Source: an uncultured Alteromonadaceae bacterium (GTDB lineage Bacteria > Pseudomonadota > Gammaproteobacteria > Enterobacterales > Alteromonadaceae). From it: a DNA stretch of 49,879 nucleotides. The stretch lies in contig CATMRP010000018.1 in assembly GCA_950073835.1 (NCBI GenBank), positions 1 through 49,879 on the forward strand, written 5' to 3'. The position numbers and the translations under genes are program-made. The notes beneath the pieces are model-generated. The model made no database searches. It worked only from the letters and a program-made list of their open reading frames with translations, and was not told the DNA's origin. Each line of letters opens with the position of its first letter. Position 1 is the stretch's first letter. Of this stretch, positions 1-8,832 are shown in pieces.

Positions 1-137
1 CGGTCCTGGTTGTGAACTTGTTTGGCGCGGATTATAGTGGAAAAGCGGCGGCTTGATAACCAGCAAGGGTTATTCAAGCGTAATTTTTTTACCCAAATAA
101 CCCGATCCCGGGGTTTTAGCAGTAATAAAGAATAATA

Positions 138-1412
138 ATGAATCCCCTACTCCACTACTTATCAGGCAAGGTCCTCATTGTCGCAATGACCCTAAGCTGG
201 TTATTACCAACCAGCGCTCAGGCCCAATCCACCCTGAACAGGGTATTACAAGAGCAGGTTTTGAAAGTCGGTCTGATAAATGACAGGCACCATTACCATC
301 TCACCGGAGATGGCCCCACGGGTTTTGATTACGGCTATGCCCGTGGTCTTTCAGACTATCTGGGAGTTACTTTACAAGTCGTGCCGTTTTATAGCGAGGT
401 CAATCTTTACCAGGCACTGACCAATAACAAAATTCATATCGCTGCGCCTCGTTTTCGCCCTGCAGCCCTAAAGCCTGAGTTGGCCCATGGGCCGGTATTA
501 TTTACGACAACGCTGGTCGAGCTAGGGCCAGAAAATGACGCCAGCCCTTGTTCGACGACAGCGCCACAACAACGCCTGGTACTCCCTTACATACAGGGTA
601 CAGTAACAGCCATTACCGGTATCGACTGGCAACAATCTGCAAGTGCCGATAGCGTAACGCTATTAACCCAGATGCTCAGCCAGGCCGATTTCTGCACCAT
701 ACTTCCCAGCACCTGGCGCGCAGCACTAACAGGGTATTTCCCCACTTTAAACGAACAGGTATTGCCCGATACAACACTTACCAAGCAATGGTTAGTGCGT
801 GCTGAAGATACAGCGTTACTCAGTACTTTATATGAGTTTACTCACTTAAGCCGCACCAATGGCTCGCTTGCCGTGCTCACAGAGCAAATGCTTGAACCTG
901 CAAACGTGTTAGTAAAGCCCAATCCCAGAGAGCTGGTTGCGCATTTCAAATCGCATTATCCGGCCATACAGCAGGTATTAGAGGGGCTCCAAAGTACGCT
1001 GGATAGCACTTACATCGCGGCTATCGATTACCTGCTTAATGATTGGCAAGCAGCGCAGCATGAACAAGCAAAAGAAACCGACAAACCAGTCATAAGACTG
1101 GCACAGATAGGTCGAAGACTGGACACATTGCAAGCGCAATTACCGGCCAGGATCCAGGGACCTGATCGCAACTGGTTTATTTTGGCCGCTTATTACCTGG
1201 GTGCAGCGCATATCGACGATGCAAGACAACTCACTATCGAAGCCGGCGCAAACCCGGATTTATGGGTCGACGTTAAACAACAGTTACCTTTGCTGCAGAC
1301 CGATTACTCTGCCACTCGCGCGGGATTCGCCAACGGCACGCAGGCCGTTACTTTTGTAGATCAGGTACGCTACATAGCAGAAACGTTAACACTATTAATG
1401 AAAGACACTTGA
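138..1412 (+). CDS. mltF: MltF-like periplasmic protein with degenerate transglycosylase domain
   Basis: The 424-residue protein has a signal peptide (cleavage near the ALA/QAQS stretch, about residues 28-30). A family-3 solute-binding-like region follows (about 35-255), and then a C-terminal part that matches the end of the MltF lytic transglycosylase domain (WFILAAYYLGAAHIDDAR, then NPDLWVDVKQQLPLL). In MltF the catalytic Glu lies in a motif like AYQESHW. Here the aligned stretch reads DYLLNDW, so the Glu position is Leu300, and the G-rich substrate-binding segment after it is shortened and unrecognisable. The family cleaves peptidoglycan glycan strands in the periplasm, but this copy is probably catalytically dead. 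Its position upstream of tadA matches the common mltF-tadA neighbourhood. Family assignment is firm; inactivity is an inference. Confidence 0.8.
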   Translation: MNPLLHYLSGKVLIVAMTLSWLLPTSAQAQSTLNRVLQEQVLKVGLINDRHHYHLTGDGPTGFDYGYARGLSDYLGVTLQVVPFYSEVNLYQALTNNKIHIAAPRFRPAALKPELAHGPVLFTTTLVELGPENDASPCSTTAPQQRLVLPYIQGTVTAITGIDWQQSASADSVTLLTQMLSQADFCTILPSTWRAALTGYFPTLNEQVLPDTTLTKQWLVRAEDTALLSTLYEFTHLSRTNGSLAVLTEQMLEPANVLVKPNPRELVAHFKSHYPAIQQVLEGLQSTLDSTYIAAIDYLLNDWQAAQHEQAKETDKPVIRLAQIGRRLDTLQAQLPARIQGPDRNWFILAAYYLGAAHIDDARQLTIEAGANPDLWVDVKQQLPLLQTDYSATRAGFANGTQAVTFVDQVRYIAETLTLLMKDT

Positions 1413-1517
1413 TCTTTTGTCATATCACCTTCATATATGTTTATTAGAGTGAACAAGGTAATCACCAGGTTGGAATAAGACAAATAACGCAACCTACTAA
1501 TAATCAAGGAGATTAAT

Positions 1518-2143
<626 letters not shown>

Positions 2144-2211
2144 TCAAAATAGCGATAACAATTGTTACCCCTCACCACAAAAACAACATAACCACATGTT
2201 TTTAAATGATT

Positions 2212-2241
2212 TTAACTATCTGGCGAAGTACTTGCTATACT
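2212..2241 (+). promoter_or_regulatory. candidate sigma70 promoter for PspB-like gene
   Basis: TTAACT is separated by 18 bases from TATACT, and the -10 is preceded by TGC (extended -10). It lies in the otherwise gene-free 2120-2349 gap, about 100 bases before the small membrane protein gene. The rest of that gap shows nothing I can name. Confidence 0.4.
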
Positions 2242-2349
2242 ATTTTCAAACGATGCTAGTCGTCACATCACCAACACCTATATACTGGCCTGGTAAATGC
2301 GACGTTAAGCATCTGATTATACGAAACTGATTAACGAAGGGAAAATATT

Positions 2350-2583
2350 ATGAGCTTTTGGACTGCAGTAGTTGTGATCGTTGCCATTTTAGCTGGCACC
2401 ATTATTTCCACATCCAAGCATAAGGCTAAAAATAATCACGCTGATAATGACAAAACTAACGAGCTGGAAAAAGAAGTTGAAGCACTCAAAGCTCGTATTA
2501 TCACCTTAGAAAAAATTGTTACCGATCCGGGCTACGACCTGAAGAAGCAATTTAAAGACCTGGAAGACGACCGGGTAGCCTGA
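2350..2583 (+). CDS. PspB-like small inner-membrane protein
   Basis: The 77-residue protein has one N-terminal transmembrane helix (about residues 4-20). It then has a charged heptad-like segment (NELEKEVEALKARIITLEKIV) predicted to form a coiled coil, and ends in an acidic tail (DLKKQFKDLEDD). This is the architecture of phage-shock protein B, which helps PspC control the PspA/PspF envelope stress response. No pspA, pspC or pspF is adjacent; the gene stands alone with its own promoter and terminator. A GAAGG ribosome binding site precedes the ATG. PspB homology is probable; participation in a Psp response is unproven. Confidence 0.65.
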   Translation: MSFWTAVVVIVAILAGTIISTSKHKAKNNHADNDKTNELEKEVEALKARIITLEKIVTDPGYDLKKQFKDLEDDRVA

Positions 2584-2599
2584 TCCCCCTCAAAATCAT

Positions 2600-2633
2600 A
2601 ACACCAGCACTACACTGCTGGTGTTAGTTTGTT
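2600..2633 (+). terminator. rho-independent terminator after PspB-like gene
   Basis: A perfect 10-bp stem (AACACCAGCA paired with TGCTGGTGTT, 6-base loop) starts 17 bases after the stop codon and is followed by AGTTTGTT. Confidence 0.75.
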
Positions 2634-2804
2634 AGCGCCGCATAATTACACGCGCAAAACCTGTTAAGCCGACTTTCAACGAACCACCGCAGCGCATCAC
2701 TAACTTCTCTAATATTAAGCCAAAGCCCTTGCCTGCTGCGGGCGAATGCAATATCGTTGCAACCGAGTTTTATTGCAGTACAGAGTCTTACAGGGAGTTA
2801 TTGC

Positions 2805-3305
2805 ATGCGTCAGTCATCGGGTTTTACGTTAATCGAACTGATTATTGTTATTGTGCTAATTGGCGTTTTGTCGGTAGTTGCCCTGCCCAAGTTCATTGAT
2901 TTTTCCGGTGATGCCAGCCAGGCGACATTCCGGTCCACCGCCAGCGCGTTCAAGTCCGGGATCGACTTCATTCATCTAAAGTGGCAAGTGGCGGGTAACA
3001 ATGAAGCTCAGCAGGATTTTATTGCCATCGCCGATCCGGCGGTAGGTGGCGACCTTAGCGTAAATGCCAATGGCTTTCCGGCCGATACCCGGGGCACCAG
3101 CTTAACGCTTAATAGCGACAACGATTGTCTGGATGTATGGCGAGCGGTGCTCAATACCCGCGATGCGAGCGTTGCCACCAACGACAGCGCGCTGTATGAG
3201 GCGCAGTACAATAACAATTTTACCTGCACCTACTCATTGGTAAGCAATCCCTCATTAACCGTTGATTATGATTCCACCACCGGTGCAGTCAGCATAAATT
3301 TCTAA
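2805..3305 (+). CDS. MSHA-type type IV pilin-like protein (class III signal peptide)
   Basis: The start giving MRQSSGFTLIELIIVIV is preceded by AGGGAG. It leaves a six-residue leader ending in Gly before Phe+1, with Glu at +5 of the mature protein: the prepilin peptidase (PilD) site. After the hydrophobic N-terminal helix comes ALPKFIDFSGDA, which resembles MshA/MshB minor pilins, then a 120-residue globular domain with two Cys (near NDCLDVW and NNFTCTY) likely to form the C-terminal disulfide. It would be assembled in the inner membrane into a pilus or pseudopilus. No assembly genes are nearby, so it would have to use machinery encoded elsewhere. Confidence 0.8.
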   Translation: MRQSSGFTLIELIIVIVLIGVLSVVALPKFIDFSGDASQATFRSTASAFKSGIDFIHLKWQVAGNNEAQQDFIAIADPAVGGDLSVNANGFPADTRGTSLTLNSDNDCLDVWRAVLNTRDASVATNDSALYEAQYNNNFTCTYSLVSNPSLTVDYDSTTGAVSINF

Positions 3306-3319
3306 CCGGCGAAAAAGTT

Positions 3320-5296
3320 TCAGTCGCCATCCAAAAGATACCGTTCGGCGCGTTCGATACGTCTTGGCTTGCCGGCAATCACCAGAATATCACCCGGTGT
3401 TAATCGCTCCTGAAAATCCTCGGCAGTAAATTCCTCGCCGGCGCGGCGCACCGACTTAATTTTGACCTTATCAATCATCGCGGTCAGTTCATGCAGTTGT
3501 TTATCTACCGCAAACGCGTCTGTCCCCAATGCTATTGCATGGATAAACTCCAGTTTATCGGCGGTATTATAGCTAATTTCGGTGGTATCACCGGGATAAA
3601 AGCCGTGCAGGTGATCGTATCGCCCTTTGCGTTCTTCACGCACCCGCTTAAGAATTTTTGACATTGGCACCCCGGCATAATGCATCACCTGTGAGATGAG
3701 CATCAGGCTGCCTTCCTGAAGTTCCGGTACTACCTGGCTTGCCCCGGCACTGTATAACGCTTCCAACTCCACATCACGGGGGGTTCTCACCATAACATCC
3801 ACATCGTTTTTCAACTGACGAGCCGCATTAATTACCAGTTTGGCATTTTCGGCTTCGGCAAAGGTCACCAATACCAGTTTTGCCTGTTCTAACCGGGCAC
3901 TGTGCAGCAGGTCTTTTTGCGTAGCGTCGCCATAAATCACATGCTCACCAGCGCTGCGACTCTCGAAAACGCGGATAGGATCAACATCAATGACCAGATA
4001 AGGAACGTCTTCCATACTGAGCATTCTGGCCACCGATTGGCCTACTCTGCCAAAGCCACAGATAATCACATGCTCTCGCATGCCGCTGACATCAATATCG
4101 GGCACTTCAGGTTCAATATCGTGGTGAGCCGCCGGACTTAACTTCTGCGCTATTTCAAGACTGTGTTCCACTAGCCAAGGAGTCACCGCCATGCTTATAA
4201 CGCCCATGGAAATGAGTATAGACGACTGCACGGGGCTAATAACGGAGTGACTGCTGGCCAGTGAAGCAATAACAAAACTGAATTCTCCCACCTGACACAG
4301 TTTCAAGCCTGCCGACCAGCCATCAACAGAAGAAACAGCCACCATGCTGGCAGCCATTCGCACCAGGACTACCTTCGCGGCCATTAACACTATGACGCCC
4401 AACACTATCCAGTGGCCGTAACTCATCAGCACAGAGAGCTCTAACTGCATTCCCACAGTGACGAAAAAAAGTCCCATCAGGATATCGCGGAAGGGCCGAA
4501 TATCGGCTTCCAACTGATATTTGTACTGGCTCTCACCCAGCATCATCCCGGCCAGAAAAGCGCCCAACGCCATGGACAAACCAAAGGCATAGGTAAGCCC
4601 GCCTGCCAGTAACGCTACCAGTATAGTACTCAGCACAAACAGCTCATCGGTGCGGGTACGCGCTACTTCCCTGAACACCCAGGGCAGCACCCATTTTCCC
4701 ACAGACATTAGCATCCCCACTACCAGTACGCCTTTTACCAGTGCCAGGGCCAGCGCCATGGCCAGACTGGTTTCGCTTTCACCGGACAGTAACGGAATGA
4801 CTATAAGAAAGGGCACCACGGCGAGGTCCTGAAACAACAGGATACTGACCGCCAGTTGTGTACGGACATTGTTTAATATGCCCATCTCAGTCACCTGCTT
4901 GATAACAATCGCAGTAGAACTCAGTGCCAGCATGCCGCCAATCACAATGGCCGCCGATAAGCTGGTATCCACCAGCATCCAGACTGCTACTGAGCCCAGC
5001 ACAGTAGTCAGCATCATCTGCATCAGTCCCGCGCCAAATACCAACGAACGCATTGCCATCAGTTTAGGCAGAGAAAATTCAAGACCAAGGGAGAACAACA
5101 AAAAGACAATGCCAACCTCGGCAGCGAGGTGCATGTCTTCAGGGTGAGAATAAAGGGCAAAACCACTGGGGCCGGCAATGATACCGGCAAATAAATAAGC
5201 AAGAATGGGCGGCAAATGGATCCGTTTGAATAAAGCCACACTCACCACAGCTATAAGCATTAACAGTACAATTTGAACGAAACCGTGCTCTACCAC
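3320..5296 (-). CDS. CPA2-family monovalent cation:proton antiporter with RCK/TrkA domains (KefB/KefC-like)
   Basis: The 658-residue protein has an N-terminal antiporter domain of about 12 transmembrane helices (residues about 5-385). A cytosolic TrkA-N/RCK domain follows, with a Rossmann GFGRVG nucleotide motif after REHVIIC (about 405-530), then a TrkA-C domain (about 570-650). Such proteins exchange K+ or Na+ for H+ across the inner membrane under nucleotide or thiol control. It starts at GTG (VEHGFVQ), with GGGGAA upstream. It is divergent from the GGDEF gene. The exact ion and any glutathione gating cannot be read from sequence. Confidence 0.92.
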   Translation of the reverse strand: MVEHGFVQIVLLMLIAVVSVALFKRIHLPPILAYLFAGIIAGPSGFALYSHPEDMHLAAEVGIVFLLFSLGLEFSLPKLMAMRSLVFGAGLMQMMLTTVLGSVAVWMLVDTSLSAAIVIGGMLALSSTAIVIKQVTEMGILNNVRTQLAVSILLFQDLAVVPFLIVIPLLSGESETSLAMALALALVKGVLVVGMLMSVGKWVLPWVFREVARTRTDELFVLSTILVALLAGGLTYAFGLSMALGAFLAGMMLGESQYKYQLEADIRPFRDILMGLFFVTVGMQLELSVLMSYGHWIVLGVIVLMAAKVVLVRMAASMVAVSSVDGWSAGLKLCQVGEFSFVIASLASSHSVISPVQSSILISMGVISMAVTPWLVEHSLEIAQKLSPAAHHDIEPEVPDIDVSGMREHVIICGFGRVGQSVARMLSMEDVPYLVIDVDPIRVFESRSAGEHVIYGDATQKDLLHSARLEQAKLVLVTFAEAENAKLVINAARQLKNDVDVMVRTPRDVELEALYSAGASQVVPELQEGSLMLISQVMHYAGVPMSKILKRVREERKGRYDHLHGFYPGDTTEISYNTADKLEFIHAIALGTDAFAVDKQLHELTAMIDKVKIKSVRRAGEEFTAEDFQERLTPGDILVIAGKPRRIERAERYLLDGD

Positions 5297-5453
5297 CTAT
5301 ATTCCCCGCCACGCATTTTGGGCATGTGTTTTGCTTAGTTAATATCAACGATACCATTAAGTCTAATCAAAGCACACATTTTCACAAGAAACGACATATT
5401 TTTGTCGCCCTTAAAGTGAAGTGGGCTGAGGACGCAGAGTCAAGGGGCAGCAC

Positions 5454-6353
5454 TTGGATATTTCAATGATTCAATTTGAACACGCTACAGCAGAAAGCAG
5501 CTTTCTTGGTGGTGTTGAGCCTGAAGTTCTCACCAGTGAGCAGGTTAATACCGTGCTCAATCAACTGACTTCCACAATTGAAATATATACACTGGTCTCA
5601 CTCTATTTTACACAGGTAAACAAATACTTGCCTCTGGTCGGCATTGATATGTCGGAGTTTGATAAAACTCTGAACGCGGGTATCGTAAGCAACGAATTTT
5701 CGGTTAGACTGCCAGTAAGTGCCGTTCGCCTGGATCAAGGTAAACAGGCGACCTTTGTGCGCTATCTTTTTGACGAAAATTTGTCACCGTCTCAACGCCG
5801 GGTACTGGCAACATTGCATCAACTGTTTACCCGACCGCTCATTCACGCCATGGAGTTTCAGCGTTTACGCCTGATGGCAACCAAGGACCCACTGACAAAC
5901 CTGGGCAATCGTAATGGTTTTAATGAAGCGGCTCAGCGACTCATTAACCGCCACACCCGCAACGGCCAGTCGTTTGGCCTGCTGGTGGTGGATTTGGATA
6001 ATTTTAAACAGGTCAATGATAAGCACGGTCACCAACAGGGTGATGAAGTCCTTATGCTCACAGCGTCTGTGCTTACCGACACTATTCGTGGGCATGAAGA
6101 AGCCTTTCGCTTTGGAGGTGATGAATTTTGCTGTTTACTGGACGTCAGCTGCTCGCAGGAATTATCGGCCATTGCAGGCAGGATCCACGACGCCATGCAT
6201 GCACACCCTCTGCTCAAAGCGCATCATGTCACCTGTAGCATTGGCGGCTCATTACTGCGCGAGAACGACAGTATGAGCGACCTGTTCGACCGTGCTGATA
6301 AAGCCCTTTACGAAGCAAAAGAAGACGGCAAGGACACATACCAGGCCGCCTGA
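5454..6353 (+). CDS. GGDEF-domain diguanylate cyclase
   Basis: This 299-residue soluble protein makes the second messenger c-di-GMP from two GTP. Residues about 1-135 form an N-terminal region I do not recognise. The GGDEF domain begins at KDPLTNLGNRNGF and carries DLDNFKQVNDKHGH (Mg2+/GTP binding) and the intact catalytic GGDEF at residues 221-225. The inhibitory I-site position reads RGHE instead of RxxD, so feedback inhibition may be weakened. The TTG start is chosen because AAGGGG sits 6 bases before it; the nearest ATG, 12 bases downstream, is too far away. No transmembrane segments are visible. Confidence 0.92.
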   Translation: MDISMIQFEHATAESSFLGGVEPEVLTSEQVNTVLNQLTSTIEIYTLVSLYFTQVNKYLPLVGIDMSEFDKTLNAGIVSNEFSVRLPVSAVRLDQGKQATFVRYLFDENLSPSQRRVLATLHQLFTRPLIHAMEFQRLRLMATKDPLTNLGNRNGFNEAAQRLINRHTRNGQSFGLLVVDLDNFKQVNDKHGHQQGDEVLMLTASVLTDTIRGHEEAFRFGGDEFCCLLDVSCSQELSAIAGRIHDAMHAHPLLKAHHVTCSIGGSLLRENDSMSDLFDRADKALYEAKEDGKDTYQAA

Positions 6354-6356
6354 GAC

Positions 6357-6392
6357 GGCAACCACTTGCCGATGGCAAGCCATCGGTTTGCC
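6357..6392. terminator. hairpin between convergent GGDEF and tilS genes
   Basis: CCGATGG-CAAG-CCATCGG forms a 7-bp stem, flanked by a second partly pairing arm (GGCAA against TTTGCC). There is no clear T-run, so its role as a bidirectional terminator is only likely. Confidence 0.4.
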
Positions 6393-6397
6393 ACTTA

Positions 6398-7747
6398 TTA
6401 CAGCGCGTAAAGTTGCAGTGAAAACTGATGCTGCCCGGTTGCAGTAAGCGCGATTAACCGCCCCTTTCCAACCAACGCCAACGGCTGCCTTGTATCACTC
6501 AACAGCAACCAGTCACTGCGCTCCCAGGGCGGCACTTGCCATTGTTTAAACCATTGTTTCAAAGGTTTATGATGGGCCTCACCGGCCGGTTTAACCGGCA
6601 AAGACAATCTCGGCTGGCTGAGTGAAAAACGGCTTTCGGCGGTGGCCACGCTTACAGAACACAAAACACCATTGTCCTGTTGTTTACCAACCATCAGTTT
6701 CAGTTGCAGCGGTTCAATGGTGACGTATTGCTGAGCGTTAAATCCCACCGTTTTAAAAGACCAGGGCTGTTGCCCTGCGTCCAGGCAGTAAAGCGAATCC
6801 TGATAACGACGAAGCTGCGTATTGCCCAGCACAATGTGGGGCTGCGCATCGGGCCTGGCTGCCAGCATTTGCTGAATTTGGTTCAATTGCCTGTTTCCCG
6901 GCATAGCAACCTTGTTAATTTCAAGCCAACGACGCAGCAAAGCCCGTTGCCAGGCAGGCGAAGCGGCATTTAAACCACTCACAGAAATGCATCCGGGTTT
7001 GTCGCACAAACCTTCAAGTCGCTCATCACAGACTTCATCCAGCAGGCCCTGTTGCTCGGCACATAAGCTGGCACTGCGAGAGGCCGTCTGGCCTAACGAG
7101 GGCCAGCGTTCCAGTAGTATAGGTAGCACACTGTGGCGCAAAAAATTACGGTCGAAGCTTTCATCACAATTGGACTCATCTTCTATCCAGCGCAGGCCAT
7201 TTTGCTTTGCATACGCCAGAATCTGCGTGCGGCTCAGGGGTAATAATGGTCGGCTGACAGGCACTGAATGCATTTGGCTGAAGGCCGGAATGCCCGACAA
7301 TCCCTTCGGCCCGGCCCCACGTTTTAACTGAAGCAATAAGGTTTCAAGCTGATCATTCTGATGATGGGCGGTAACAATAATGCACTTTGCCGCCCTTGCA
7401 TGCTTACACAAGGCTTCGTAGCGCCGGTCACGGGCGCACGCCTCCAGACTTTCCCTGGCGCGGGGAGTTACCTCCACCGCCATAGCAGTGAAGGTTACAT
7501 CGAGTTCATTACAAAGCCCTGCACAAAACTGTTGCCAGTCATCGGCATTGGCACTCAGGCCATGATTGACATAAACCGCTTCAATATAGGGTAAAGCAAA
7601 CTCGCCACTACGGGATAAGTGCGTAAGTCCATGCAGCAGCACCACCGAATCGAGACCACCACTTAAACCAACGATCAGTTTGTCGGGCTGCTCGCGGGCT
7701 ATCAGCGCGCTGAAATGTATGCTTAATGCAGAAAAAACCGGATCCAT
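6398..7747 (-). CDS. tilS: tRNA(Ile)-lysidine synthetase TilS
   Basis: TilS attaches lysine to C34 of the CAU-anticodon tRNA-Ile, changing its decoding from AUG to AUA. The N-type ATP pyrophosphatase P-loop SGGLDS lies at residues 29-34, followed by the VNHGLS and TAHHQNDQLETLLL segments of the catalytic domain. A substrate-binding middle domain and a TilS C-terminal domain (KPAGEAHHKPLKQWFKQ) complete a normal 449-residue length. It is the last gene of the long minus-strand block and is separated from accA by a terminator. Confidence 0.96.
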   Translation of the reverse strand: MDPVFSALSIHFSALIAREQPDKLIVGLSGGLDSVVLLHGLTHLSRSGEFALPYIEAVYVNHGLSANADDWQQFCAGLCNELDVTFTAMAVEVTPRARESLEACARDRRYEALCKHARAAKCIIVTAHHQNDQLETLLLQLKRGAGPKGLSGIPAFSQMHSVPVSRPLLPLSRTQILAYAKQNGLRWIEDESNCDESFDRNFLRHSVLPILLERWPSLGQTASRSASLCAEQQGLLDEVCDERLEGLCDKPGCISVSGLNAASPAWQRALLRRWLEINKVAMPGNRQLNQIQQMLAARPDAQPHIVLGNTQLRRYQDSLYCLDAGQQPWSFKTVGFNAQQYVTIEPLQLKLMVGKQQDNGVLCSVSVATAESRFSLSQPRLSLPVKPAGEAHHKPLKQWFKQWQVPPWERSDWLLLSDTRQPLALVGKGRLIALTATGQHQFSLQLYAL

Positions 7748-7778
7748 AAACGGGACTTTACCAGATGAAAAACGACAA

Positions 7779-7806
7779 TTAAAAAAGGGCCGTAACCGGC
7801 CCTTTT
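7779..7806 (-). terminator. rho-independent terminator of accA
   Basis: A 10-bp perfect stem (AAAAGGGCCG/CGGCCCTTTT, 4-base loop) is followed on the minus strand by a T-run (TTTTTTAATT), 25 bases after the accA stop. Confidence 0.85.
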
Positions 7807-7831
7807 GTTAAGTTAATCGATTTGTTATGCC

Positions 7832-8788
7832 CTAGCAATAACCAAATGACATCAGACGCTCGTAGCGTTCGTCCATCAGCTTATCAAGCGGCAGCGACTG
7901 CAACTGGCTCAGTTGCTGTTTCAGCGTGGCCTTCAGATTAGCCGCCATGCTGTCGTGATCACGATGAGCGCCACCAAGTGGTTCATCTACGATGGCGTTG
8001 ATCAGGCCCAGCTCTTTGATCTGCTGTGCACTAACCCCCATGGCTTCTGCAGCCTGAGGCGCTTTTTCTGCACTCTTCCACAAGATTGACGCACAACCTT
8101 CCGGAGAGATCACCGAGTAAGTGCTGTATTGCAGCATGTTCACCCGATCGCCCACACCAATAGCCAGAGCACCACCAGAACCACCTTCACCGATAACGGT
8201 ACAAATGATTGGCACCTTAAGCTCAGCCATTTCTTTCAGGTTGCGGGCGATTGCTTCGCTCTGACCACGCTCTTCGGCACCTACTCCCGGATACGCCCCG
8301 GGAGTGTCGATAAGAGTAATGATAGGCAGATCAAAGCGCTCTGCCATCTTCATCAGGCGCAACGCCTTACGATAGCCCTCTGGCTTAGGCATACCGAAGT
8401 TACGTTTAATCTTCTCCGGTACGTCACGACCTTTCTGGTGACCAATGATCATCACCGGCTGGTCGTCTAACTTGGCCAAACCACCAACAATGGCTTTATC
8501 GTCGGCATAAGCACGATCGCCAGCCAGCTCATCAAACTCCTGGAAGGTACGCCCCAGATAATCCAGTGTGTACGGACGCATTGGATGACGCGCCAATTGT
8601 GAAATCTGCCAGGCGCCGAGATTAGAGAAAATTTTGCCGGTTAACTCGGCACTTTTCGTGCGCAGACGGGTGATCTCTTCTTCGATCCCCACATCAAACT
8701 CACCGCCCTGATTTACCAACCGCAGCTCTTCTATTTTTGCTTCTAGTTCGGCTATTGGTTGTTCAAAATCCAAAAACTGTATACTCAT
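7832..8788 (-). CDS. accA: acetyl-CoA carboxylase carboxyltransferase subunit alpha
   Basis: With AccD, this forms the carboxyltransferase half of acetyl-CoA carboxylase, which produces malonyl-CoA, the first committed step of fatty-acid synthesis. The 318-residue length is standard. It has the N-terminal helical region ([18 protein letters not shown]) and the crotonase-like core with [34 protein letters not shown] and [11 protein letters not shown]. It lies 44 bases downstream of dnaE, the usual gamma-proteobacterial order, and ends at a strong terminator. Confidence 0.98.
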   Translation of the reverse strand: MSIQFLDFEQPIAELEAKIEELRLVNQGGEFDVGIEEEITRLRTKSAELTGKIFSNLGAWQISQLARHPMRPYTLDYLGRTFQEFDELAGDRAYADDKAIVGGLAKLDDQPVMIIGHQKGRDVPEKIKRNFGMPKPEGYRKALRLMKMAERFDLPIITLIDTPGAYPGVGAEERGQSEAIARNLKEMAELKVPIICTVIGEGGSGGALAIGVGDRVNMLQYSTYSVISPEGCASILWKSAEKAPQAAEAMGVSAQQIKELGLINAIVDEPLGGAHRDHDSMAANLKATLKQQLSQLQSLPLDKLMDERYERLMSFGYC

Positions 8789-8832
8789 TACGTGTCCTAC
8801 TTTTACTCCCCGATTGGCCCGACCTTCACCGA

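Noticed and set aside
1..137. A gene or promoter in the left edge before the MltF-like gene
   Set aside because: No convincing reading frame or promoter hexamer pair was found; a divergent gene to the left is likely but outside the window.
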